Origin: Corallococcus sicarius
GTDB lineage: Bacteria > Myxococcota > Myxococcia > Myxococcales > Myxococcaceae
Assembly: GCF_003611735.1 (NCBI RefSeq)
Contig: NZ_RAWG01000071.1
Location: 1-35,392, forward strand
DNA length: 35,392 nt
Reading direction: 5' to 3'
The notes under the pieces are model-generated. The model was given only the letters and a program-made list of their open reading frames with translations, had not been told where the DNA came from and ran no database searches. Numbering within the stretch: position 1 is the first letter of the stretch; the number at the start of each line of letters is the position of its first letter. Shown here one piece after another: positions 24,412-32,211 of the stretch. The translations under genes and the position numbers were made by a program.

Positions 24412-24601
24412 TGGCACGGGCCGGCCTCTCCAAGCTCTCGGACCTGGCGCCACGCGAGCCAATACAACGAAACGATACGAGCACAAGCAGCCGGGTGACC
24501 TGCTGCACATCGATACCAAGAAGCTCGGACTCATTGAGCGCCCGAGCCACCGCGTGACCGGCAATCGCCGCGACTCGGTCGGTGGTGCAGGCTCCTTCTA
24601 G
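24412..24601 (+). pseudogene. IS481-family transposase fragment
   Basis: Reads LARAGLSKLSDLAPREP and, after a frameshift near 24465, RYEHKQPGDLLHIDTKKLGL followed by HRVTGNRRDS. This matches the start of the integrase-like catalytic core of IS481 transposases, with its first Asp in HIDTKK. It is cut off at 24601 by the IS1182-type element. Confidence 0.7.
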
Positions 24602-26311
24602 AGCGCCGATCAGGTTTCTGCCCGAGGAAAGTCGAGTACTTGCGCGAGCGTTCGACGCGGGCTGTTGCCGTGTGATCAGGTCGCCACCTCACGGAGGTGG
24701 CTCATGGACCGCTGGAAGCCGACTGTGGAGCAGAGCGCCCGGGAGCAGCGCCTGCTGAAGCTCGCAGGGAAGAGCAGGAAGCTCTTCGTCTTCCTGCGCG
24801 AGCACCGGCACGAGTTGTTCGACGAGGCCTTTCAGGACGAGCTCGAAGCGATGTACCGACAGACGGGCCAGGGGCAAGCGCCGCAGCCGCCCGCGATGAT
24901 GTGCATGGCGCTGCTGGTGCAGGCCTACACGCAGGCCTCGGACGCCGAAGCCGTGTGTCTGTCGGGCACCGACAGCCGGTGGCGAATGGTATTGGACCGG
25001 CTCGGTGCGGACGAGGACGAGCCCGCCTTCTCCCAGGGCGGGCTGCAGCAATTCCGGGAGCGACTCATCGCGACCGAGATGGACCGCCGGCTGCTGGAGC
25101 GCACCGTCGAGGTGGCGAAGCGGACAAAGGGGTTCGACTTCAAGAAGACGCCGAAGACGCTGCGAGTGGGGGTCGACAGCCGCCCTTTAGAAGGGGCCGG
25201 GCGGGTTGAGGACACCCTCAACCTGCTCGGCCATGCAGGCCGTAAGGTGGCCGAGGGCATGGCGCTCGCGCTCGGTACCGACGTTGAGGAGGTGTGTCAG
25301 CAGGCCGAGGCACCGTTGCTGATGGCCAGCAGCATCAAGGCCGGCCTCGACATCGACTGGAACGCGCCCGACGCGAAGCTCGACGCACTCAATCGCCTGT
25401 GCCGGCAGCTCGACTGCCTCATGGCCTGGGTGGCGAAGCAGTCGAAGTCGTGCGTCGCGGCTCCGCTGACTCGCTACATCGAAGCGCTCGCGCAGGTGAA
25501 GGCGCAGGACCTCGAGCCGCGCCCCGAGGGCGGCGTTCAGATTCGACAGGGCGTGGCGGCCGACAGGCGCATCTCCATCGAGGACGCCGACATGCGCCAC
25601 GGGCGCAAGAGCAAGAGCAAGCGATTCAATGGCTACAAGCAGCACGTCGGTACCGACCTCGACACCGACCTCGTGGTCGCCTGCGCCGTGACGCCAGCCA
25701 ACCGCCCCGAAGAGGAGGCGACCCTTGCACTGCAGGAAGACATGGCCCACCAGGACCTCTTCCCCGACGTCCTCCTCATCGACAGGGCGTACCTCCACAG
25801 CTCCATCACCGAAGACGTGCTGGCAAGCGGCGGCGGCGACGTCGTCTGCCGGCCGTGGCGAGGAGCCAGCGCGAAGCCCGGACTGTTCGGCAAGCGCGAC
25901 TTCAAAGTGAACATCCGCGCCGGCACCCTCACGTGCCCTGCTGGCGAGGTGGAGCCCTTCGAGCCCGGTGCCGTCGTGCAGTTCGACCCGGAAGCCTGCG
26001 GGCCGTGCAAGCTGCGCTCGCGTTGTACTCAGGCCGCGTCCGGCAGGGGGCGCAGCGTCGCGATGGGCGACGATGAGCGGCTCCAGAAGCGTCTGCGCTC
26101 ACGTCTGCAGTCGCGCGCGGGCCGCGCAGGACTCCGCGAGCGTGTCGGCGTCGAGCATTGCCTGGCACATCTCGCCAACCGCCAGGGCCCGAAGGCCCGA
26201 TATCGAGGCACGCGCCGCAACCTCTTTGACCTCAGGCGACTCGCGGTCGTCCAAAACCTCGAGGTCGCCGCGCGCTATCAGCGCGCGGCGTGACCTAACC
26301 TGTTCGGCGCT
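24602..26311 (+). mobile_element. IS1182-type insertion sequence, complete
   Basis: Terminal inverted repeats AGCGCCGATCAGGTT (24602-24616) and AACCTGTTCGGCGCT (26297-26311) match at 14 of 15 positions. They are flanked on both sides by CTAG (24598-24601 and 26312-26315), a probable 4-bp target duplication. Length 1,710 bp with one transposase gene. It inserted between the IS481 fragment and a copy of the 30-bp dispersed repeat. Confidence 0.85.
24704..26293 (+). CDS. IS1182-family transposase
   Basis: A 529-residue DDE transposase. ATG 24704 follows GGAGGTG. The catalytic core has its first Asp in RVGVDSRPLEGAGRVEDT, followed by DADMRHGRKSKSKRFNGYKQ and HVGTDLDTDLVVACAVTPAN, the second Asp in VLLIDRAY, and the Glu in RVGVEHCLAHLANRQGPKAR. 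A Cys-rich segment CPAG...FDPEACGPCKLRSRC precedes the final part, as in IS1182 members. The frame is intact with inverted repeats on both sides, so the element may still be active. Confidence 0.88.
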   Translation: MDRWKPTVEQSAREQRLLKLAGKSRKLFVFLREHRHELFDEAFQDELEAMYRQTGQGQAPQPPAMMCMALLVQAYTQASDAEAVCLSGTDSRWRMVLDRLGADEDEPAFSQGGLQQFRERLIATEMDRRLLERTVEVAKRTKGFDFKKTPKTLRVGVDSRPLEGAGRVEDTLNLLGHAGRKVAEGMALALGTDVEEVCQQAEAPLLMASSIKAGLDIDWNAPDAKLDALNRLCRQLDCLMAWVAKQSKSCVAAPLTRYIEALAQVKAQDLEPRPEGGVQIRQGVAADRRISIEDADMRHGRKSKSKRFNGYKQHVGTDLDTDLVVACAVTPANRPEEEATLALQEDMAHQDLFPDVLLIDRAYLHSSITEDVLASGGGDVVCRPWRGASAKPGLFGKRDFKVNIRAGTLTCPAGEVEPFEPGAVVQFDPEACGPCKLRSRCTQAASGRGRSVAMGDDERLQKRLRSRLQSRAGRAGLRERVGVEHCLAHLANRQGPKARYRGTRRNLFDLRRLAVVQNLEVAARYQRAA

Positions 26312-26314
26312 CTA

Positions 26315-26344
26315 GCGGGGGCGGAGCCGGGGCTGGAGGAGGAG
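26315..26344 (+). repeat. 30-bp dispersed repeat, copy 2
   Basis: Identical to 17099-17128; begins immediately at the IS1182 target duplication. The frame reads AGAEPGLEEESPAQAAMERA. The next ~300 bases hold nothing I recognise. Confidence 0.85.
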
Positions 26345-26659
26345 AGCCCGGCCCAGGCTGCGATGGAGCGCGCACGCCGCGACGGGGCTCTCGCTGGACT
26401 GCTGCGTAGGACGTTCGCGCTGGACGTCTTCTGCAATCTGATCCTGAGGCATGGGAAGATTTCTCACATCTCTTCAATGGCGCATCTCGATGAGGAAAAT
26501 CTCCTCACCATGATGGGATAAGGACCGAGGAGAAGGCTTCGTCCCCATATCTGTCACGGTATGGGCGATGCGTCATCAGTCCGGCGGGAAGGGGGTGAAC
26601 GCCATGCTGAGCGCTGTGAGGAAGTTGCTGGCCTCGACACTCACCCGAAAGATGATGGC

Positions 26660-27005
26660 GGCCATCGTCTTCGCGCTGGCTGAGCATCTTCGGGAACGGG
26701 TGAGGCACGGCCGTGAGCGTGTCCCGGGGCGTCCAGAGGTGCGGGATGCGCTCGAGGACTCCTGGGCCTCGGGCCTGAGGGAGGCCGGCTGGGTGCCGTT
26801 CCCCGCGGTGAACGTGGCCGCCGCGGCCGTCGCCCAGTTCGAAGCCCTCCGTCCGGGGCTCGTCATCCTGAGTGGAGGCAACGACGCTCCGGGAACGGGC
26901 CCGGACGCGGTCCCCGAGCGCGACGAGACGGAGTCCGTGCTTCTGTCGCTCGCCGCCCGGACGCGGACGCCGGTGCTGAGCGTGTGCCCCAAGGGGCTGC
27001 ACGGT
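26660..27005 (+). pseudogene. class I glutamine amidotransferase (peptidase C26-like), truncated
   Basis: A plus frame reads RVPGRPEVRDALEDSWASGL, REAGWVPFPAVN, RPGLVILSGGNDAPG, PERDETESVLLSLAARTRTP and VLSVC. This is the N-terminal half of gamma-glutamyl-GABA-hydrolase-like amidotransferases: DALD..W, LSGGND, PERDxTE, PVLGVCRG. The sequence diverges immediately after the nucleophile Cys, and the His-Glu part is missing. The frame runs on to 27149 without family similarity. Nonfunctional remnant. Confidence 0.65.
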
Positions 27006-27228
27006 CGCTCCATCGGTCTAGCACACAGCCTGGGTGGCCCCGTCCACAGCCCGCCTCGCCCCCTCTGCACCAGCCCTTCAACAGAGCCCCTATTCATTAA
27101 TGCTTCTATAGGCTGTTGCCCCGTGACCTACGGGCCTTTCTCAGGGTAAGCTTCAGGTCTGATAGCATCCGAAACCCAGAGCCCTTTACGACCGCCACCT
27201 CGCACAGTCGCCCTGCCTTGGCTTCCCC

Positions 27229-28209
27229 ATGAGCGCAGTTCCTCCACATGTCGAATGCGCGAGGAGGCTCGCCCTGCTTGAGGGCGACGACTTCGAAGTG
27301 GCCATCACCGGCCTCCTCGCGAATAACCATCAGGACTTCCAGTCGATCCCAGCCGCACCGCAGGGTGATGGAGGGCTGGATGGTCTCGCCGAAAACTTCA
27401 CTGTCGGATACTGCTGCTATGGCATCGAGAACATCGACACCCTTGCGCCCAAGGCCGTCGCGAAAAAGACTCTCGACAAGTTCAAAGCAGACCTAATGCG
27501 CATATTGGAGTTCAACCCAAAGAAGCCCAAAAAGCTAATACCACATCCAAACACCACGCTGTCGAAGGTTTTTCCAGCAAAGACGAAGCTCAAGCACATC
27601 TATCTCGTCGTCAACTCATTCAAGAGCAACACTGTCATCGGGCCCCTCAACACTTGGTTTGCAGCAATCAAGCCGAATAGCCCATGCACATACATGGAAC
27701 CGGCTTGCACAATCACCATTGAGGGACCGCACGAGATCACAAATAGGCTGACGGTCACCCCAAGCTACCAGGCACGCCTAGAGAGCAGCTTACTGTCGAA
27801 GATGCTCAATCAGCCTACGGCCCCCACGACGGCCCCATCTGACTTGTCTGGGTTCGACGACAAAATGAACGTGCTCGCATCAGTATCGAACCCAGTGCGC
27901 GTACAAGCCCTTCGGAATAACTTTCATCAGCAATGGCTTTCTCAGCTCGGAATGCTTGAAGAACTCAACAACAACCATCCTCAAGCTCACAAGCGGATCT
28001 TCGCAACGATCGAGGCTATTCGCGAAGAAGTGATTGTGAAATTTCTCAGTGCGACACCACAAAATCTCGCGGATCGACTTATGGTCTTCGAAACTGATCT
28101 AGCTGACCGCCTGCATACAGAAATTCCGCTCCCTAAGCAGGATGCGCAGCGCTTCGCGCGGCGAGTAACGGCTCAACTCGTAGGTGAGTGCGACATTGAC
28201 TGGCGATGA
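27229..28209 (+). CDS. ABC-3C system: putative nuclease-type effector component
   Basis: A 326-residue cytoplasmic protein. The N-terminal ~100 residues (GDDFEVAITGLLANNHQDFQ, then PQGDGGLDGL, YCCYGIENID, KKTLDKFKADL) resemble the restriction-endonuclease-like domain that often starts ABC-three-component system proteins. There, GDGGxDG supplies an active-site Asp. A canonical (E/Q)xK triad is not obvious, so nuclease activity is uncertain. The C-terminal region is helical (HQQWLSQLGMLEELNNNHPQ; IFATIEAIREEVIVKF), like ABC-3C C-terminal domains. Its TGA overlaps the ATG of the next gene (ATGA), the start of a three-gene coupled operon. GC is clearly lower than in flanking genes, suggesting transfer. 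No good ribosome-binding site is visible before 27229. Confidence 0.6.
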   Translation: MSAVPPHVECARRLALLEGDDFEVAITGLLANNHQDFQSIPAAPQGDGGLDGLAENFTVGYCCYGIENIDTLAPKAVAKKTLDKFKADLMRILEFNPKKPKKLIPHPNTTLSKVFPAKTKLKHIYLVVNSFKSNTVIGPLNTWFAAIKPNSPCTYMEPACTITIEGPHEITNRLTVTPSYQARLESSLLSKMLNQPTAPTTAPSDLSGFDDKMNVLASVSNPVRVQALRNNFHQQWLSQLGMLEELNNNHPQAHKRIFATIEAIREEVIVKFLSATPQNLADRLMVFETDLADRLHTEIPLPKQDAQRFARRVTAQLVGECDIDWR

Positions 28210-28760
28210 CTCTAGAAATGGAGAACACAACTGCGGAATTGGTCGAACTGCTCAGTGGCACGAATCTCAAACCACGCTTTAGCGCACAACGTCCAATCAT
28301 ACCCGCCCAGTACGATGCACTCTATGCCTTATGTATGACTGCCTGCGCGATTGTGGCGCTTGCGAAACCCTCGGAGGGCGACGACAGCGACGAACTCAGA
28401 CTCAACAACTCTCTGCTAAAATTCGCCCAGTTCATTGCGCCTCGACCTCGACTGCTGCGGGACTACCTCCTGTGGCGAGAGCATCGAATGGAGGGCGCTC
28501 AATTGGACCTGCAGAGTTGGCCTCTCCTGCCACGCGGGTTCTTGACTGATCAGACCCCGACTGCGGTCGTTGGCTTCCTTTCCGCCATAGGCGAACTGGA
28601 GCGCGACGAGAAAAACGTGGTATTCCATCCGAAGCGCCACAAGCGACTTCACTCGCTGATTCAGACTGTCGATAGTCATAGCCTATTCGTCTCCGAAAGG
28701 TCTGCGCTCAAGCAGCTTTCCGAGAATCGCCCCACCTTGGCCATGCTGGGGGTCCAGTGA
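28206..28760 (+). CDS. ABC-3C system: putative middle component
   Basis: A 184-residue helical protein coupled by ATGA overlap upstream and GTGA overlap downstream. Motifs such as NNSLLKFAQFIAPRPRLLRD, LPRGFLTDQTPTAVVGFLSA and LHSLIQTVDSHSLF fit the small wHTH-like 'middle components' between effector and ATPase in ABC-3C systems. Assignment depends mainly on size, position and coupling. It probably links the ATPase to the first protein. Lower GC than the genome background. Confidence 0.55.
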   Translation: MTLEMENTTAELVELLSGTNLKPRFSAQRPIIPAQYDALYALCMTACAIVALAKPSEGDDSDELRLNNSLLKFAQFIAPRPRLLRDYLLWREHRMEGAQLDLQSWPLLPRGFLTDQTPTAVVGFLSAIGELERDEKNVVFHPKRHKRLHSLIQTVDSHSLFVSERSALKQLSENRPTLAMLGVQ

Positions 28761-30745
28761 TCAATCTAGTACGTGCAGGAGTTTCGGGCGATTCTGAATA
28801 TGGGCCCTTCCAGGGGACGCTCAGCTTCGAAGCTGGCCTCCAAGTAATCACTGGCAAGAATGGCTACGGGAAATCCCTTTCGGTGAGTGCCGTTGCTTGG
28901 TGCCTCGGATTGGAACCGATGTTCGGGCTGCAGAGAAATGACCCAAGCATTTTCCCTGAAGGTGCTCGCTCGCAGTTCCTCTTGGAAAGCGGGAAGCCGT
29001 CGAAAGTTATCCACTCCCATGCGTTCGTCGAGATGTCCTTCGGCAACGAGCGAGCCATTGTTCGGCGAGCCATCACTGGCGGAGTTCCGGGAAGGGTGGA
29101 GGTTGAGTTCCCCGCCTCAGGGGTCCGACGAACTCTAATTGCAGGCTCAATGGCGGATTCCGCAGGTGGATTTCAAGCGGCTCTGTTCAAGTGGGCTGGC
29201 CTTCCAGTCGCGGACGTGATGACCCCGACAGGGGCCACTGCTTCACTTTATATTGAGAACCTCGCCCCCCTCTTCTTCCTAGAGCAGCGCGAGGGGTGGT
29301 CGGAACTCCAAAATTTGCAGATCGTCCGTTATCGCCAACTTGAAGTTGGTGAAGCTGCCATTGAATACATCCTCGGACTGAACCATCGGCTCACTCAACG
29401 ACGGGTTCGCCAGAGCGCCGAACTGGGACAGCGCCGGGTTAAGGATGAGCTGGCCGCTTGGTCAGACAGGGTAAAGCAACTCGCGGCGGAGTATGGCTGG
29501 GATGCAGATATTCCAACACGTGGTGATGTTCTTGAGTGGGCCCGCAGGTACCGAGAATTCAAACTGAACGACTACTTTGCGCAGAGCTTCGGCTGGACAT
29601 TCAAGGCAGAGCACGAACGCCTGACCAGCCTAGCTGGCCAGCTACAGAAACGACTCAACTCCACCACAGAGCTAAAGGCAAGCGATGCTGCGGCGGCTGA
29701 AGCATCCAGCAAGGTTATCAACCTGAAGCATGCAATACATGAGAAGCAGCAACAAATAGAGACCTTGCGAACTCAACGCTCCGCGCAGACAGAGGTGCTT
29801 GAGGCAACCAAGGCCAGGATTCAGTCTGCCGAGGATTTGACTCGACTCAAGCGCGAAAACATTGGAGTCCTTGATACGGCGGAGTGCCCGACCTGCCACA
29901 GCCTGATCTCCCCAGAGAAGTTCGATTTGCATGAGCAGGCTGCCTCGACTGTCGGTGCATACATCGCAGCATCAAGGCGAGACGCGGACGCTTTGCGCAG
30001 TGCCCTCAACGACGCTGCCGTGACACTCCAGAAACTCACCAATGAAATCAGGGAGATGGAACAGACCTATGCGTCTTCAATACGTTTTTTGAAGTTAATG
30101 AACGACGCGGGGACACCAGCTGCCGAAGGCGTCGCTGAGCTTGCTGCGCGCATCCTTAACACCGAACGAGAACTGGACCGAGCTAGGTCGCTTGCCAATA
30201 GGCTGTCTGATTTGCAGGCTGAACTTGAGCAATGGTGCGCTCGGGTACTGTCGACGGACCCGGCCAAGAACGAGAGGAGCGAGATCGAACGCGAGAACCG
30301 AGTCGTTTCAGAGTTCACCTCAACATTCAAATCTCTTCTCTTGGATTTGGGCCACAGCGAAGCGGTGCACGTCATAGACGACGTCCACCTTGATGACCGC
30401 TATGTGCCGATGGCAGGCCAGCGCCGATTGCGCTCACTTGGCTCTGCCAGCGATCAACCCCGATTAATTCTTGCATATTGTTGGGCACTGCTTGAAGTCG
30501 CATTAAAAAGTGGCGGTAATCACCCAGGATTCCTTCTGGCTGATGAGCCGCTGCAGCAAAATCCTGATCACGAGCACCGTGAGTCCTGGTGTGATTTTCT
30601 TGCCGCTCAGGCGCAGCGCCAGACTGGCCAAGTCATCATCCTCACCAGCCTGAAGCCGGATGAGATCAAGAAGCTCAGGGGCAAGGGCGTTGCCATAACT
30701 GAGCTGAGGGAACAGCACCTCCTCAAGCTCGTCGATAGGGAGTAA
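28757..30745 (+). CDS. ABC-3C system: Rad50/SMC-like ATPase
   Basis: A 662-residue ABC ATPase starting at GTG 28757 within a GTGA overlap. The Walker A motif GKNGYGKS lies at residues 33-40. Long helical, coiled-coil-like stretches surround a CPTC motif (Cys377, Cys380), reminiscent of a Rad50 zinc hook. A degenerate signature LGSASDQPRLILAYCWALLE precedes the Walker B/catalytic pair in FLLADEPLQQNP (about residue 595). The H-loop region is VIILTSLKPDE. This architecture is typical of ABC-3C and OLD/RecF/Rad50-like conflict ATPases that sense DNA or its ends and license a partner effector. With the two upstream genes it forms a plausible anti-phage or anti-plasmid system. Confidence 0.75.
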   Translation: MINLVRAGVSGDSEYGPFQGTLSFEAGLQVITGKNGYGKSLSVSAVAWCLGLEPMFGLQRNDPSIFPEGARSQFLLESGKPSKVIHSHAFVEMSFGNERAIVRRAITGGVPGRVEVEFPASGVRRTLIAGSMADSAGGFQAALFKWAGLPVADVMTPTGATASLYIENLAPLFFLEQREGWSELQNLQIVRYRQLEVGEAAIEYILGLNHRLTQRRVRQSAELGQRRVKDELAAWSDRVKQLAAEYGWDADIPTRGDVLEWARRYREFKLNDYFAQSFGWTFKAEHERLTSLAGQLQKRLNSTTELKASDAAAAEASSKVINLKHAIHEKQQQIETLRTQRSAQTEVLEATKARIQSAEDLTRLKRENIGVLDTAECPTCHSLISPEKFDLHEQAASTVGAYIAASRRDADALRSALNDAAVTLQKLTNEIREMEQTYASSIRFLKLMNDAGTPAAEGVAELAARILNTERELDRARSLANRLSDLQAELEQWCARVLSTDPAKNERSEIERENRVVSEFTSTFKSLLLDLGHSEAVHVIDDVHLDDRYVPMAGQRRLRSLGSASDQPRLILAYCWALLEVALKSGGNHPGFLLADEPLQQNPDHEHRESWCDFLAAQAQRQTGQVIILTSLKPDEIKKLRGKGVAITELREQHLLKLVDRE

Positions 30746-30811
30746 AGCGGGAACATGACGGTGCCTACGCAGCAGAATGCCCCCTCTGCGCATAGATATG
30801 GCTAACAGCCT

Positions 30812-31617
30812 CTAACAAATGTCAGGGAAGAGGCGACGCAGGAGCATGACGCAACAGCCGAGGACGAGGAATCCGAAGTGGACATCGTCCCTGCGTTCGT
30901 CGCGGGCGCGAAGACGGCGCAGCTGGTTCTTCCAGGTCAGCGTGCGCTCCACGACCCAGCGGTAGCGGCCCAGACGCTCCTTGGACTCCACACCTGGACG
31001 GGCGATGCGCGGAGCGACGCCGCGCAGACGCAGGCCGAGTCGGTTCTTCCTGGAGGCGTAGGCTTTATCTCCGTGGACCTTCGCGGGGCGGAAGCGTCGC
31101 TGCCCTGAAGGCATCCTCACCGCGGGCACGGAGTCGACGAGCGGGAAGAGTTCGTGCGTGTCGTGCACATTGGCCGCCGTCACCGACTCGGTGAGCGGCA
31201 GGCCGTGGGCCTCTACGAGATGATGATGCTTGCTACCCGCCTTCGCTCCATCCGTCGGGCTTGGACCCGTGGGGGCCCCCTTTTTGACGCCCGCACGGAC
31301 GAGGAGTCGATGGAGGCCCGGGAGAGGTCCACCTTGCCGCGCAGTCCCAGTCCATCGAGGAGCCGCGCTTGGAGTTGTTCCCACACGTCGGCGCGGGTCC
31401 ACTCTTTCAACCTGCGCCAGGCCGTCATGCCCGACAGGCCGAACTGCTTGCGAGGCAGCATCTCCCACGGGATGCCGCTCCGGAGGGCGAAAACGATGGC
31501 CTCCAGTGCTGCCCGGTCGTCCGCTCGGGGCAGGCCCAGCTTCTTCTTGGGTCGGGGTGGAGGCAGCAGCGGCGCCACGCGCTGCCAGAAAGCGTAGGGG
31601 ACGAGTTCGCGGACCAT
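30812..31617 (-). CDS. IS5-family transposase, two frames joined by -1 frameshift
   Basis: The first frame starts at ATG 31617 (MVRELVPYAFWQRVAPLLPP) and carries the N-terminal domain and first catalytic Asp (RASIDSSSVRA). The second continues from near 31280 as KKGAPTGPSPTDGAKAGSKH, HHLVEAHGLPLTESVTAANV, then KVHGDKAYASR (second Asp) and RYRWVVERTLTW (catalytic Glu), ending LRRLFPDIC. Switching is expected at the A5-G5-C5 run (minus strand 31285-31271), where a -1 slip joins the frames without losing residues. This organisation is common in IS427-group IS5 elements. The fused product would be about 268 residues. Confidence 0.8.
31213..31617 (-). CDS. IS5-type OrfA (unshifted product)
   Basis: Product without frameshifting, ~134 residues, ending shortly after the slip site with an unrelated tail (VQARRMERRRVASIIIS). 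It carries the DUF4096-like N-terminal DNA-binding part and only the first catalytic Asp, so it may act as a transposition regulator. Confidence 0.6.
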   Translation of the reverse strand: MVRELVPYAFWQRVAPLLPPPRPKKKLGLPRADDRAALEAIVFALRSGIPWEMLPRKQFGLSGMTAWRRLKEWTRADVWEQLQARLLDGLGLRGKVDLSRASIDSSSVRASKRGPPRVQARRMERRRVASIIIS

Positions 31618-31722
31618 GCCCCTCAAGCTGAGGATGCCCCTTGCCAACGGCCAGCTCAGCCCTGACTTTCGTTAGGTGCTGTTATATGTAAATCATAGCT
31701 GCTTTATCTGAGGGCCGCCAAT

Positions 31723-32184
31723 TTATTTATAGTCAATGCCATGACTGCCCGCAAATGTCTTCAGGCGGGGCAAGCAGTTAGCTTCGGCAATATTCTCCGG
31801 GATCATCTGCAATTCAGTGGTGAAAGCAGCGTAGTACTTCGCCAGCGTCAAGTTCCACCCAAGGTGGTTCCCCCATGTTGGATCGTAATCTTGGCTATTG
31901 ATACGAATCCACACATGGGCACGTGGAATCTTGGCATCTTGGATGGTCGTCCCATCACTGCGCTTCTTGGGTGGGTATGCCAAGCCTGAAATCACCAAAA
32001 TTTTATCGGAGGTCACCTCATGGGCCAAGATCCGGGCGACGTTGATGCTGTTGTCCTGACATAGAAAACCGTTGAGATTTATCTCTTTCCTGCAGAGCGA
32101 GATCCAGTTGTCTGGGAGAGGATGTACATCGACTGGTTCAAAGCCAGGAATATCCTTAACTGAGTGCGTGCGCTTCGGGGGCAT
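31723..32184 (-). CDS. small protein with transglutaminase/papain-like Cys-His-Asp pattern
   Basis: A 153-residue cytoplasmic protein. Motifs: LNGFLCQDNSINVARILA (Cys42), KILVISGLAYPP, then PRAHVWIRINSQDYDPTWG (His90, Asp101). A Cys followed by a helix, then a strand with His in HVW and an Asp in YDPTW, is the circularly ordered triad of transglutaminase-like/papain-fold enzymes. I infer such a fold, but the family is not one I can name with certainty. It lies 27 bases downstream of the TIR-like effector gene on the same strand, so it is likely co-transcribed and may be a second effector, a protease or a modifier of its neighbour. The IS5 element inserted 40 bases beyond its stop. Ribosome-binding site weak. 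Confidence 0.55.
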   Translation of the reverse strand: MPPKRTHSVKDIPGFEPVDVHPLPDNWISLCRKEINLNGFLCQDNSINVARILAHEVTSDKILVISGLAYPPKKRSDGTTIQDAKIPRAHVWIRINSQDYDPTWGNHLGWNLTLAKYYAAFTTELQMIPENIAEANCLPRLKTFAGSHGIDYK

Positions 32185-32211
32185 CGAAGTCTCGACCAGT
32201 CCTTGCTTTCG

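Larger units (their letters stand above)
30805..31682 (-). mobile_element. IS5-type insertion sequence, complete
   Basis: Ends ACAGCCTCTAACAAATGTCA (from 30805) and the inverted TGACTTTCGTTAGGTGCTGT (to 31682) pair with few mismatches. TA flanks both sides (30803-30804, 31683-31684), a probable 2-bp target duplication. The 878-bp element carries overlapping transposase frames. It inserted between the ABC-3C operon and the convergent TIR-like/transglutaminase-like pair. Confidence 0.85.

Noticed and set aside
26568-27149. Intact gene for an amidotransferase of 193 residues
   Set aside because: Family similarity covers only ~26660-27005 and ends at the nucleophile Cys; the ends are unrelated sequence, so I call it a remnant.
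27085-27228. A/T-rich patch before the ABC-3C operon as a promoter
   Set aside because: I could not find a -35/-10 pair with acceptable spacing, so no site is claimed although a promoter must lie near here.
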